Shown piece by piece: positions 51,587 through 59,724 of a DNA stretch of 64,000 nucleotides. A program made the translations under genes and the position numbers. Position 1 is the stretch's first letter. Every line of letters starts with the position of its first letter. The stretch spans positions 124,001 to 188,000 of the forward strand of contig NZ_JAQMHR010000003.1 in the NCBI RefSeq assembly GCF_028309625.1, written 5' to 3'. Origin of the DNA: Trichococcus sp. K1Tr. Lineage in GTDB: Bacteria > Bacillota > Bacilli > Lactobacillales > Aerococcaceae. Under the pieces are notes generated by a model. That model was not told the DNA's origin and did not search any database. It saw nothing but the letters and a program-made list of their open reading frames with translations.

Positions 51587-51640
51587 AAAATAAGCTGTGG
51601 ACAAACCATTTGAAATGGCTTGTCCACAGCTTATTTGCTT
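51587..51640. terminator. Bidirectional terminator between the AhpD-like gene and nadC
   Basis: AAATAAGCTGTGGACA pairs with TGTCCACAGCTTATTT, with inner CCATTT/AAATGG. A- and T-runs are on both sides, so it can work in both directions. Confidence 0.92.
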
Positions 51641-51660
51641 TTAATGGGTGTAACTTTCCG

Positions 51661-52497
51661 TCAGATCCGTTCCAGGTTCTTCAGCGATAGATCAAGAATC
51701 GCCGAAGAGTGGGTCAGGGCGCCTGATGAAAGGTAATCCACACCGGTGTCGCGCAGGGCGGCGATGTTTTCAGCAGTGAGGTTACCGGAGCACTCCACCA
51801 AGGCGCGACCGTCAATCAAACGGACGGCTTCCTTCATATCCGCCGGGGTCATATTGTCCAGCATGATAATGTCGGCCTTCGCTTCGAGCGCCTCTTTTAC
51901 CATATCCAAGTTTTCCACCTCGACTTCGATTTTATGCACAAAAGAGGCGTATTCCCGCGCGGCAGCGACTGCCTGCTTGATGCCGCCTGCCGCAGCGATG
52001 TGGTTGTCCTTCAGCATAACGCCGTCGGACAGGCTGAAGCGGTGGTTGTGACCGCCGCCGACTTTCACGGCATACTTCTCGAAAATTCGGTTGTTCGGCG
52101 TCGTCTTGCGGGTGTCTAGCAGCGTGATGCCGCTCCCCTTCAGCAAGTCGACAATCTTGCGGGTATGCGTGGCGATGCCGCTCATGCGCTGCAGATAATT
52201 CAGTGCGGTGCGTTCGCCGGAAAGGATGACGCGGATGTCACCGATCACCTCGGCCAACAAATCTCCCGATTTGACGGCGTCTCCGTCCTGGCAATGGAAA
52301 ATCACTTCGGTCGTATCGTCGAGGAGGGCGAAGGTCCTGGCGAAGACATCAAGCCCCGCAATGATGCCGTCCTGTTTGCACAACAGCTCGGCTTTGCCTT
52401 TTGTGTAGCCTGTGATGATGGCGTTGACTGAAATATCCTCAGTAGGGATGTCTTCCTGCAGCGCCTCCAAAATCAAGCGATCCATATTACTTTGCAT
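51661..52497 (-). CDS. nadC: Nicotinate-nucleotide diphosphorylase (carboxylating)
   Basis: The protein has 278 residues. TLLDTRKTTPNNRIFEKYAVKVGGGHNHR-like sequence (key TRKT and GGGxNHR), ALEAKADIIMLDNM and ECSGNLTAENI mark quinolinate phosphoribosyltransferase. It makes nicotinate mononucleotide from quinolinate and PRPP, the last step of the de novo quinolinate branch. It overlaps nadB by 11 bases and is the last gene of nadABC. GGAGGAGGA precedes the start. Confidence 0.96.
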   Translation of the reverse strand: MQSNMDRLILEALQEDIPTEDISVNAIITGYTKGKAELLCKQDGIIAGLDVFARTFALLDDTTEVIFHCQDGDAVKSGDLLAEVIGDIRVILSGERTALNYLQRMSGIATHTRKIVDLLKGSGITLLDTRKTTPNNRIFEKYAVKVGGGHNHRFSLSDGVMLKDNHIAAAGGIKQAVAAAREYASFVHKIEVEVENLDMVKEALEAKADIIMLDNMTPADMKEAVRLIDGRALVECSGNLTAENIAALRDTGVDYLSSGALTHSSAILDLSLKNLERI

Positions 52498-53767
52498 GGG
52501 CTTCCTCCTCCATTCCGATTTCTTCCAAAAGTTTTCTGCGTGCTTCCGTCAAGCCATCCGTGATGGCCTGGGCATCCGGTTCGGGAAATAGGAAAGGAAT
52601 CTCAGGCTGGAATTCCGCATCGATGGTTTGAGCGGCGCGCTTGCTGAACACCAAACTTTCCAACAGCGAGTTGCTCGCCAGACGGTTCTTCCCATGAACG
52701 CCGTTGCAGCTCGTTTCTCCGGCTGCGTAAAGGTTCGCCAACGTAGTTTTGCTCTGCAGATCGACTTCGATGCCGCCCATGAAGTAATGCTGGGCGGGCA
52801 CGACCGGGATGTAATCCTCGGCCAGATCATAACCTTCCTGCAGGCAGTGAGCGTGGATACCCGGGAACCTTTCGGAGATCGATCCCTCTACGTGGCGTTT
52901 CAGGAGCATCCGGACATAAGGCAAGCGGTCCTTTTCCATCTGGGCGTAGATCGCTTTCGTCAGCAAGTCGCGCGGCAAAAGTTCATCAGCGAAGCGTTGG
53001 CCGTCCTTACCGACGAGGATGGCACCTTCCCCTCTCAGCGATTCCGACATCAGGAAAGCTCTTCCCGGACGTCCGGTATACAACGAAGTGGGGTGGATCT
53101 GGACATAATCCAGGTCCTTGACGCGGATGCCGTGCTTCAGCGCAACGGCGATGGCGTCGCCTGTCAAATGCGCGAAGTTGGTCGTTTTGCTGAACAGGCC
53201 GCCGATTCCGCCTGTGGCGAGCAGGGTGGCCTGTGCATAGACGTTGGATAACTTTCCGGACTGGTCGCGGAGCACCGCACCGTGGCAACAATCGCCGGCA
53301 ACCAAAAGATCGACAAGCGTGCTGTTCTCAAGGATGCTCACATTTTTCAGCTCTTTCACCCGTGCAATCAGTTTGCTGTTGATTTCCTTGCCGGTCATAT
53401 CCTTGCAGTGCAGGATCCGGGCTCGGGAGTGGGCGCCTTCTTTGGTATAGGAGAAACCGGCTCCCTTTTTGTCGAAGGCTACGCCCAAACCGATCAGATC
53501 ATTGATGATTTCCCGCGAGGACCGGATCATGGCTGAAACGGCCGCCTCGTTGTTTTCGTAGTGGCCGGCACGCAAAGTGTCCTCCAGGAAAGGCTCGAAA
53601 TCCGTTTCGTCGCGCTGGACGCAGATGCCGCCCTGGGCAAGAAAGGAATCATTCTCTTCCAAAGTCCCCTTGGTGACGATCAGGATTTTTTTGTCGTTGT
53701 TGAGGTTGAGGGCCGCAAAAAGTCCGGCTACACCCGTTCCGATGATAAGGACATCATAGTTTCGCAT
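52487..53767 (-). CDS. nadB: L-aspartate oxidase
   Basis: The protein has 426 residues, shorter than E. coli NadB (about 540). The FAD motif GTGVAGLFAALNL is at the N-terminus, followed by LAQGGICV, IHPTSLY, FMSESLRGEGAILV and the flavin-end GETSCNGVHGKNRLASNSLLE. It oxidises aspartate to iminoaspartate for NadA. The C-terminal helical domain of longer NadB proteins is reduced. It overlaps nadA by 14 bases. Confidence 0.95.
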   Translation of the reverse strand: MRNYDVLIIGTGVAGLFAALNLNNDKKILIVTKGTLEENDSFLAQGGICVQRDETDFEPFLEDTLRAGHYENNEAAVSAMIRSSREIINDLIGLGVAFDKKGAGFSYTKEGAHSRARILHCKDMTGKEINSKLIARVKELKNVSILENSTLVDLLVAGDCCHGAVLRDQSGKLSNVYAQATLLATGGIGGLFSKTTNFAHLTGDAIAVALKHGIRVKDLDYVQIHPTSLYTGRPGRAFLMSESLRGEGAILVGKDGQRFADELLPRDLLTKAIYAQMEKDRLPYVRMLLKRHVEGSISERFPGIHAHCLQEGYDLAEDYIPVVPAQHYFMGGIEVDLQSKTTLANLYAAGETSCNGVHGKNRLASNSLLESLVFSKRAAQTIDAEFQPEIPFLFPEPDAQAITDGLTEARRKLLEEIGMEEEAHAK

Positions 53768-54683
53768 GGGTCTTCACCTCAGCTAATGCCATCATCCGTT
53801 CCAGCGGCTGCAGTCCTTTGATGCGCAAAGATACATCCATTTCCACAGCAGGTTCGAAAGTTTCCAGAGCATAGATGATTTTCTCAACGGTGTTCAGTTT
53901 CATGTCGGGACAGACCTGCCCGACGGAAGGGGCATGGAACCTTTTGCCCGGCGACCGTTTCTCCATGTCATGGATGACACCGATTTCCGTACAGATGATG
54001 AAATCCTGGGATGGGCTCTTTTCGGTATAGGCGACGAGGTCCGATGTGCTGCCGACGAAGTCCGCCAAATCAAGAATCTCCTCTTTGCATTCCGGATGGG
54101 CCAGAATTTTGGCTTGCGGAAGGTCGCGTTTCATCTTCAAGACATCGACAACACGGATGCTGGTGTGGATTGGGCAGTAGCCGTCATTGAAGAGGAACGT
54201 TTTCTCGGGAAGCTGATGGGAAATGTATCTGCCCAAGTGCTCGTCGGGAATGAAATAGATATGACGATTGGGTAGGGCAGCGATGACGTTTTTCGCATTG
54301 GACGAGGTGACGCAGACGTCGGCATGGGCCTTGATTTCGGCGGTTGAGTTGATGTAGCAGACAACAGCCACGTCTTCGTAAGTGTCGCGGATTTTCTGGA
54401 TGTCACGGATTTTGACCATGTGGGCCATCGGACAATCCGCTTTCAGATCGGGCATCAGGACGACTTTCTCCGGATTCAGCATCTTCGCGCTTTCGCCCAT
54501 GAAGGCGACGCCGCAGAAAACGATCACTTTTTCCGTGACCTGTGCTGCAATTTTGCTCAAATAGTACGAATCCCCGATAAAGTCTGCGATATCTTGAACG
54601 GCTCCAGGAACGTAGTAGTGTGCGAGAATGACGGCATCTTTTTCTGCTTTCAGTTGCAATATTCTTTCCGTAAGTTCATCCAT
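53754..54683 (-). CDS. nadA: Quinolinate synthase
   Basis: The protein has 309 residues. The cysteines that ligate the 4Fe-4S cluster in the family are in VVCYINST, HPECKEEI and GQVCPDMKLNT. Further marks are AHYYVPGAVQDIADFIGDSYYLS and FIPDEHLGRYI. It condenses iminoaspartate with dihydroxyacetone phosphate. It is the first gene of the minus-strand nadA-nadB-nadC operon, with AAAAGGGG before the start. Confidence 0.96.
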   Translation of the reverse strand: MDELTERILQLKAEKDAVILAHYYVPGAVQDIADFIGDSYYLSKIAAQVTEKVIVFCGVAFMGESAKMLNPEKVVLMPDLKADCPMAHMVKIRDIQKIRDTYEDVAVVCYINSTAEIKAHADVCVTSSNAKNVIAALPNRHIYFIPDEHLGRYISHQLPEKTFLFNDGYCPIHTSIRVVDVLKMKRDLPQAKILAHPECKEEILDLADFVGSTSDLVAYTEKSPSQDFIICTEIGVIHDMEKRSPGKRFHAPSVGQVCPDMKLNTVEKIIYALETFEPAVEMDVSLRIKGLQPLERMMALAEVKTHAKL

Positions 54684-54721
54684 TGCTGCGACCCCTTTTT
54701 TGTGATAGTTTAATGAAAATG

Positions 54722-54758
54722 ACTATATCACGTAACTTTACAGGTGTCAAGACAGCTT
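54722..54758 (-). promoter_or_regulatory. nadABC promoter with a NiaR-like site
   Basis: On the minus strand, TTGACA (54750-54745), an exact 17-bp spacer and TATAGT (54727-54722). The -35 lies inside TGTCTTGACACCTGT, with the dyad TGTC-TT-GACA. From memory this resembles the operator of NiaR (YrxA), the niacin-responsive repressor of nad genes in Firmicutes. Confidence 0.65.
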
Positions 54759-54856
54759 GTGAAGAAAGGAACTTATACAGCTTATTTGGCCATTCCATTT
54801 CGAGACTATTGGAATTCATCAAGTAGTATCAGCTATCCATCAACAGTGATCAATGC

Positions 54857-54892
54857 AAAAAAACCTTTCCCCAATTTCGGAGAAAGGCTTTA
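54857..54892 (-). terminator. Terminator after the DUF2202-type gene (minus strand)
   Basis: On the minus strand CCTTTCTCC pairs with GGGGAAAGG, followed by TTTTTTT. Confidence 0.85.
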
Positions 54893-54910
54893 ATAGGTAA
54901 GTTTTTCCTC

Positions 54911-55540
54911 TTAATATTTTTCTAGGCTCTTGTTGAACGCATCCAGATGTCCTTCGGAAGCATTGCGTAGAGCCGTAAAGGTTGCCCGGACGTCATCCGG
55001 GATGTCCTGTTCTAGGAATTTGTTGTACATCGCGATGTTATCCACTTCTCCTGTAGCGCAGTTATCCAGTGCCTCTCTTACATCCACCGCCCGTTGGATG
55101 TGATCTGCAGATTCGTCAGCCGGAATCGCCAAATTGTATTTTTCGAACAGGACAGTCATTTCGGCGATGTGCTGGGCTTCAGAAGAAATGATGTTGTTGA
55201 ACGGAGCTTGATCCCCGAAGGCTTCCAGTACGTAGGCGTATTCTTCGTGGGCCAATTGTTCATCCTGGATGGCATAGGTGAACATCTCTTCCATCGTCAG
55301 ATCATTGTCCTCCAAAGCACCGACTGCCCCATAGATGTAGGGCGATGGTGATGGTGTATCCATCGATTCCTCTTCTTCTTCCATTATGGATTCATCTTGT
55401 TCGGAACTGCTTTCGGTCATTTCCGATGAGCCGACTGCTGAAGAGTCACTTGTCGTGGTATCATCGTCCGCGGTACAACCGACCAACAACAGCAGGCTCA
55501 ACAACGTGGCCGACCCGTAGAGTTTCTGTTTCCTGTTCAT
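54911..55540 (-). CDS. DUF2202 family lipoprotein (ferritin-like)
   Basis: The protein has 209 residues. The signal ends LLVGC (C22), then an acidic Ser/Glu linker (about 25-65) and a C-terminal DUF2202 ferritin-like domain with DEQLAHEEYAYVLEAFGDQAPFNNIISSEAQH, where the E and H residues are placed as in di-iron four-helix bundles. It would be anchored outside the membrane. The ATG at 55540 is used because AAAGGA is 9 bases before it; the ATG 9 bases earlier sits on the ribosome site. Confidence 0.87.
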   Translation of the reverse strand: MNRKQKLYGSATLLSLLLLVGCTADDDTTTSDSSAVGSSEMTESSSEQDESIMEEEEESMDTPSPSPYIYGAVGALEDNDLTMEEMFTYAIQDEQLAHEEYAYVLEAFGDQAPFNNIISSEAQHIAEMTVLFEKYNLAIPADESADHIQRAVDVREALDNCATGEVDNIAMYNKFLEQDIPDDVRATFTALRNASEGHLDAFNKSLEKY

Positions 55541-55860
55541 TTTTTTCATCCTTTCAGTTTGAGCGGAAGGAGTGATTGGGATTTGGGAAGGGGCCAAACA
55601 TTTTCAGATGATGAATGGCAAACTTGAACGAAGATCTTGTCACCATAAAGGTACGCCTCACTAGAAAAAATGTCAAAAATTGAGACTTGCCAGCATCAAA
55701 ATTTCTCACCCAAATAGCTATCTCAATATTTGCATAGATGCTCTGTTTTGAGTACTATTGACTTATAAGAACGTTTTTATTTTGCACGCAAAACCACATG
55801 TTTGAGGATGCAACGGCCATTATTTTTTTATCAGGAACATTGGAAAAGGAGGAAATTAGC
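55541..55860. other. Intergenic region between the divergent lipoprotein and TspO-like genes
   Basis: Divergent regulatory region. The only clear element for the plus strand is TTGACT near 55760 with a poorly placed -10. No palindrome, RNA gene or ORF with a ribosome site was found. Confidence 0.4.
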
Positions 55861-56682
55861 ATGGAATCGAAGATAGAAACGAAACAACTGGAAACACCCA
55901 TCAAAATCACGGTTGCCGTGACTTATCTGATCATGATCGTCGTCAACGCATTGGCAAACATTCTGCCGATCAACGGCATCGACACGGGTGCTGTATCGGA
56001 TTCCTATCCGAACCTGTTTGCGCCCGCTGGATTGACGTTTTCGATTTGGGGCGTCATCTATTTGTTGTTGTTGGGTTATACGCTTTATCAATTCGGTATT
56101 TTCCAAGGGGATAAGAGCAAGGTGAAGACGGAATTGTTGCGGAAAGTCGGAATCGTCTTTTCGGCCAGTTCAGTAGTCAACGCCGCATGGATCTTCAGTT
56201 GGCACTACGGTATGATCGGCTTATCGGTGCTACTGATGCTGGTCATTTTGCTGAGCCTGATCTACATAAACCAGTTGATACTGAAGGAGAAACTCGATCA
56301 GAAGGAAAAACTGTTCATCCGGCTGCCGTTCAGCGTCTATTTCGGCTGGATTACGGTGGCTACGATCGCGAACATCACGACGCTTCTGGTCGACATCGGC
56401 TGGAATGGCTTCGGGATTTCCGAGTCGATTTGGACAATTCTGATCATCATTATCGGGCTTGCGATCGGAGCTGTCACGATGATCCGCAACCATGATATCG
56501 CCTACGGGCTCGTGATCATTTGGGCTTATGCGGGCATCCTGATCAAACACATGTCGCAGGACGGATTTGCCGGGCAATATTCGGGCATCATCACGACCGT
56601 CATCGCCTGCATCGTGCTGATGGGCGTGGCGATCGGCTACGTGCTCTTCGCGAAGAAACAAGCGCCGCCTATCCTGAAATGA
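55861..56682 (+). CDS. TspO/MBR-like tryptophan-rich sensory protein homolog
   Basis: The protein has 273 residues with about eight hydrophobic segments, longer than the five-helix TspO of other bacteria. NLFAPAGLTFSIWGVIYLLLLGY, NAAWIFSWHYG and LPFSVYFGWITVATIAN resemble TspO blocks, and large homologs of this type are usually annotated as tryptophan-rich sensory protein. TspO binds porphyrins and steroids. The role here is unknown; a link to light or oxidative stress is only an idea. AAGGAGG precedes ATG 55861. Confidence 0.7.
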   Translation: MESKIETKQLETPIKITVAVTYLIMIVVNALANILPINGIDTGAVSDSYPNLFAPAGLTFSIWGVIYLLLLGYTLYQFGIFQGDKSKVKTELLRKVGIVFSASSVVNAAWIFSWHYGMIGLSVLLMLVILLSLIYINQLILKEKLDQKEKLFIRLPFSVYFGWITVATIANITTLLVDIGWNGFGISESIWTILIIIIGLAIGAVTMIRNHDIAYGLVIIWAYAGILIKHMSQDGFAGQYSGIITTVIACIVLMGVAIGYVLFAKKQAPPILK

Positions 56683-56706
56683 AGTCTCCAGAAAGGATGA
56701 TGAAAA

Positions 56707-57417
56707 CTGCGTACGATCGAAAGCGAAATCCGCGATTATCTGTTGGACAAGATCATCCACCACGGTTTTCCGGAAAACAAAAAATTACCGAGCGAAAATG
56801 AACTGGCGAATTTTTTCGGTACGACCCGCAACAGTGTCCGCAAAGTCTACGAGACGTTGGAGGCGATGGGCTACATCAGCTCCAAGCAAGGGCTGGGGCA
56901 TTTCCCGCGCGAAAAACGCCCGGTCATCGAACTGGCGTTGCGCGGAGATGTCAGTTTTTCCGAAAAGATGGGCCAACAAAATATCCCGTACCGCTCGCTG
57001 AATGTTCACTGCAAGTTGATGGACGAGGGGAGCGGGGATGAACGTTTGCGGCAATTGCGCGGCGAAGGTGAACTCTATGAAGTTTGCCGCTTGCGTATTG
57101 TCCATGACGTGCCCGCTGCCTTGCATTATTCCTACGTTTCGACAGCAATGTTCCCGGACATCAAGGCTGAAGGAAGGGACATCGGATCGATGTTCAGCTA
57201 TTACCTCTCGAAAGGCTACCGCACATTCACAAGCAGCGGCTCGGAGCTGAGCGTCTCCTTTCCGCATTCGGAGGAACAGGGATTGCTGGAGTGCGGCGAA
57301 CTGGTGCCGCTGCTGATTCTGGAGAGCGACTGTCGCGATCAAACGAGCGGGAAACTGCTTGAACTGACCAAAATCGTCTACCGCAGCGACCGATTCAGCT
57401 ACAAAATAAATGTCTAA
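56707..57417 (+). CDS. phnF: GntR/UTRA family regulator, PhnF type
   Basis: The protein has about 236 residues. The winged helix (ESEIRDYLLDKI, KLPSENELANFFGTTRNSVRKVY-type motif) is followed by a UTRA effector domain ending in KIVYRSDRFSYKINV. UTRA regulators beside phn genes control C-P lyase expression. The frame has no ATG/GTG/TTG before the winged helix; CTG at 56707, about 9 bases after AAAGGA, gives the natural MRTIESEIRDYLL and is taken as start. A TTG at 56743 would cut off the first helix. It ends at its own terminator. Confidence 0.87.
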   Translation: MRTIESEIRDYLLDKIIHHGFPENKKLPSENELANFFGTTRNSVRKVYETLEAMGYISSKQGLGHFPREKRPVIELALRGDVSFSEKMGQQNIPYRSLNVHCKLMDEGSGDERLRQLRGEGELYEVCRLRIVHDVPAALHYSYVSTAMFPDIKAEGRDIGSMFSYYLSKGYRTFTSSGSELSVSFPHSEEQGLLECGELVPLLILESDCRDQTSGKLLELTKIVYRSDRFSYKINV

Positions 57418-57421
57418 GAGA

Positions 57422-57467
57422 AACACCGCCGTGCCGGCGCAAAACAACCGGTACGGCGGTGTTTTTT
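57422..57467 (+). terminator. Terminator of phnF
   Basis: ACACCGCCGTGCCGG pairs with CCGGTACGGCGGTGT (one wobble), followed by TTTTTT. It separates phnF from the phnG operon. Confidence 0.92.
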
Positions 57468-57503
57468 GGTCTTGGCGTGGGTATAATTGTCTGTAAATAC
57501 ACT

Positions 57504-57586
57504 CTTACGCGTTTACAAAATGCTTACAGTGTTTACGTAAGCTTAACCGGAAATTCATGGTTTCGAACTTGGCGACAAGTTACACT
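57504..57586 (+). promoter_or_regulatory. PhoP-like hexamer array and putative phn promoter
   Basis: Hexamers CTTACG (57504), TTTACA (57512), CTTACA (57523), TTTACG (57532) and CTTAAC (57542) lie in the same direction with 8-11 base periods. TACACT (57581-57586) may be the -10, and the -35 is poor. Such arrays resemble Gram-positive PhoP boxes and fit phosphate-starvation control, but PhnF could also bind here. Confidence 0.45.
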
Positions 57587-57609
57587 GATTTTCGAAAGGG
57601 GTGTTCCAG

Positions 57610-58032
57610 TTGAACAAAAGCAGAAGGACAAGGATTTTGATCGATTACGGAAGGGCAGCCGCACTGCGGATGGCCGGGACCATCGAAGGTAGTTATCCTA
57701 TAGAAATGATTTCCGGACCGAATGAAGCGTTGACCATGATCAAAGTGAGGGAGTCGGCCCAGAATTCGCTCTTCTACCTGGGTGAGGTGCTGGTCACGGA
57801 AACGAAAGTGCGCGTCGCGGGCAAACTCGGCATCGGGATCGTGAAAGGCCATGAAGCGGAACTTTCGCGCGCGTTGGCCGTCATCGATGCGGCCTACAGC
57901 GCCGAACTGCCGGAAACGCATGAATGGCAGGCGATTCTCGAAGAGCTCGAGCTTGCAGGGGAAGAAGCGATCGAACGCAGACAAAGAGAACTGGCGCGGA
58001 CTAAAGTGAATTTTGAGACGATGAATCAATAG
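57610..58032 (+). CDS. phnG: C-P lyase core subunit PhnG
   Basis: The protein has 140 residues from TTG 57610. It matches PhnG with MIKVRESAQNSLFYLGEVLVTE and RVAGKLGIGIVKGHEAELS. PhnG forms the hexameric core (PhnG2H2I2J2) with PhnH, PhnI and PhnJ, and takes part in nucleosidase action of PhnI that makes ribose 1-phosphonate triphosphate. GAAAGGG lies 9 bases before TTG 57610; GTG 57601 is directly against that site and is less likely. First gene of the operon. Confidence 0.93.
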   Translation: MNKSRRTRILIDYGRAAALRMAGTIEGSYPIEMISGPNEALTMIKVRESAQNSLFYLGEVLVTETKVRVAGKLGIGIVKGHEAELSRALAVIDAAYSAELPETHEWQAILEELELAGEEAIERRQRELARTKVNFETMNQ

Positions 58033-58041
58033 GAGGATAAC

Positions 58042-58617
58042 ATGCACAACAAAGTGATAGATTCGCAACGGGTTTTCCGGAAAATTTTGGACAGTCTGTC
58101 CCGGCCTGGGAAAATCGTGGCGCTGGACACGACATTCGCATACAGAACGACGCTATTGGATGAAACGATGGATATCCTGATGACCCTGTTGGACAGGGAA
58201 GTGACGTTCCACCTGCTTGGCGAGGAAGCGGCGACCACCGAAGAAATCGAAATCCGCACCTTGGCCCGAGCTTCCCGCTTGGAGGACGCGGATTACATCA
58301 TTATCCCGAAGGCAACCAATCAAACGCTGTTATCCACTGCTTTCCGGCAAGCCAAGAGAGGCACACTGTTGGACCCGAACCACAATGCGACCGTCATCCT
58401 GGAGACGGAAGCCATCTCAACGGATGCAAGCTATGTCTTGAGCGGTCCGGGGGTAAGGGAGTGCCAATGGGTGGGCATCGCTGCAGCCGATAGCTGGATT
58501 GCGGCGCGCAATGAAGCGGTCGCTGAATTTCCCCTCGGAATTGATTGTTTCATAGTCGATCAAGGCGGTTCCTGCATCGGTTTGCCGCGGACGACGGTTC
58601 TGGAAGGGGTGAGCTAG
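58042..58617 (+). CDS. phnH: C-P lyase core subunit PhnH
   Basis: The protein has 191 residues. QRVFRKILDSLSRPGKI at the start and the end block AVAEFPLGIDCFIVDQGG...LPRTT match PhnH. It is a structural PLP-fold-derived partner of PhnG in the core complex without PLP activity. AGGAGGA precedes the ATG. The stop TAG touches the phnI start. Confidence 0.94.
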   Translation: MHNKVIDSQRVFRKILDSLSRPGKIVALDTTFAYRTTLLDETMDILMTLLDREVTFHLLGEEAATTEEIEIRTLARASRLEDADYIIIPKATNQTLLSTAFRQAKRGTLLDPNHNATVILETEAISTDASYVLSGPGVRECQWVGIAAADSWIAARNEAVAEFPLGIDCFIVDQGGSCIGLPRTTVLEGVS

Positions 58618-59724
58618 ATGGGCTATGTAGCTGTAAAAGGTGGACAGGAAGCCATTGCGCAATCGAATCTGGGGCTGGCCTATGCGCGCGTCAGAAGCGG
58701 CAGGGTTTTGGCTGTGGAAGATATCCTGGCGGGAATGCGTCCGCTGGTCGATCAGGTGATGTCGGAGAGCAGCCTCTACGATGAAGAGTTGGCTGCCCTG
58801 GCCATCAAGCAGGCGGGCGGAAGCATGGAGGAGGCGGTCTTTCTCATGCGGGCACACCGTTCGACGCTGTCCCGCTTGTATTACACCACGGCGACGAGCA
58901 CGAAGGAAATGTTCGTGGAGCGGCGGATTTCGGCGTCCTTCAAGGACATCCCGGGAGGTCAGCTGTTGGGCATCGCCCATGACTTTACGCAGCGCTTCCT
59001 CGATTTCGACCTCCTGACTGAGACGGAAGATGAGGCTATCCGAAAAGCCGCAGCATACGAAGAACAATCAGCAAATACCGAGGTGCCGCTGATGGACCTG
59101 CGCCGGTTGCCGAAAGTCGTCGATTACCTGGAAGAGCAGGGGCTGTTCGAAACGGCTCCGTTTGACGACAGCGAACCGGACGACATCACGAAACGCAGCA
59201 TCCAATTCCCGACTTCCCGGAGTCAGCGCCTGCAATCCTTGACGCGCGGCCAGACGGGGGCGGTCACGTCTTTGGGCTATGCGGAAATCCGCGGCTACGG
59301 CGTCGCGAACCACCCGAACATCGGCGAACTTCGCGTCGGCCAACTGCCGCTCCATGTCGCCGATCCGCGCCGTGCGGAGGATGAAGAGGATGCCTATTAC
59401 ATCGGTTCGGTCACGGTGACAGAGGTCGAATCCTTCATCCCAATCGATGTGGCGGACGAATCCGGGAAAACGAAGATGAGTTTTTCGATCGGCTACGGGC
59501 TGACGTTCGGCCAGAATGAAACGAAGGCGATCGCCATGAGCATACTCGATTATTCGTTGGAGCATCCGGCTGAAAACCATCCGACTTCCGATGAGGAGTT
59601 TGTCCTGCTGCATGTGGATTCGGTCGAATCGACCGGCTTCATTTCGCATCTGAAATTGCCGCATTACGTGACCTTCCAGTCGTTGTTGGACGGCATCCGG
59701 AAGATCAAAGGAGGAACAGAATGA
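58618..59724 (+). CDS. phnI: C-P lyase core subunit PhnI
   Basis: The protein has 368 residues, normal for PhnI. GYVAVKGGQEAIAQSN, VRSGRVLAVEDILAGMRPLVDQVMSE and a C-terminal segment with SIGYGLTFGQNETKAIAMSILD identify it. PhnI is the nucleosidase that swaps the base of ATP or GTP for phosphonate in the presence of PhnG, PhnH and PhnL. It starts directly at the phnH stop and overlaps phnJ by 4 bases, so expression is coupled. Confidence 0.95.
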   Translation: MGYVAVKGGQEAIAQSNLGLAYARVRSGRVLAVEDILAGMRPLVDQVMSESSLYDEELAALAIKQAGGSMEEAVFLMRAHRSTLSRLYYTTATSTKEMFVERRISASFKDIPGGQLLGIAHDFTQRFLDFDLLTETEDEAIRKAAAYEEQSANTEVPLMDLRRLPKVVDYLEEQGLFETAPFDDSEPDDITKRSIQFPTSRSQRLQSLTRGQTGAVTSLGYAEIRGYGVANHPNIGELRVGQLPLHVADPRRAEDEEDAYYIGSVTVTEVESFIPIDVADESGKTKMSFSIGYGLTFGQNETKAIAMSILDYSLEHPAENHPTSDEEFVLLHVDSVESTGFISHLKLPHYVTFQSLLDGIRKIKGGTE

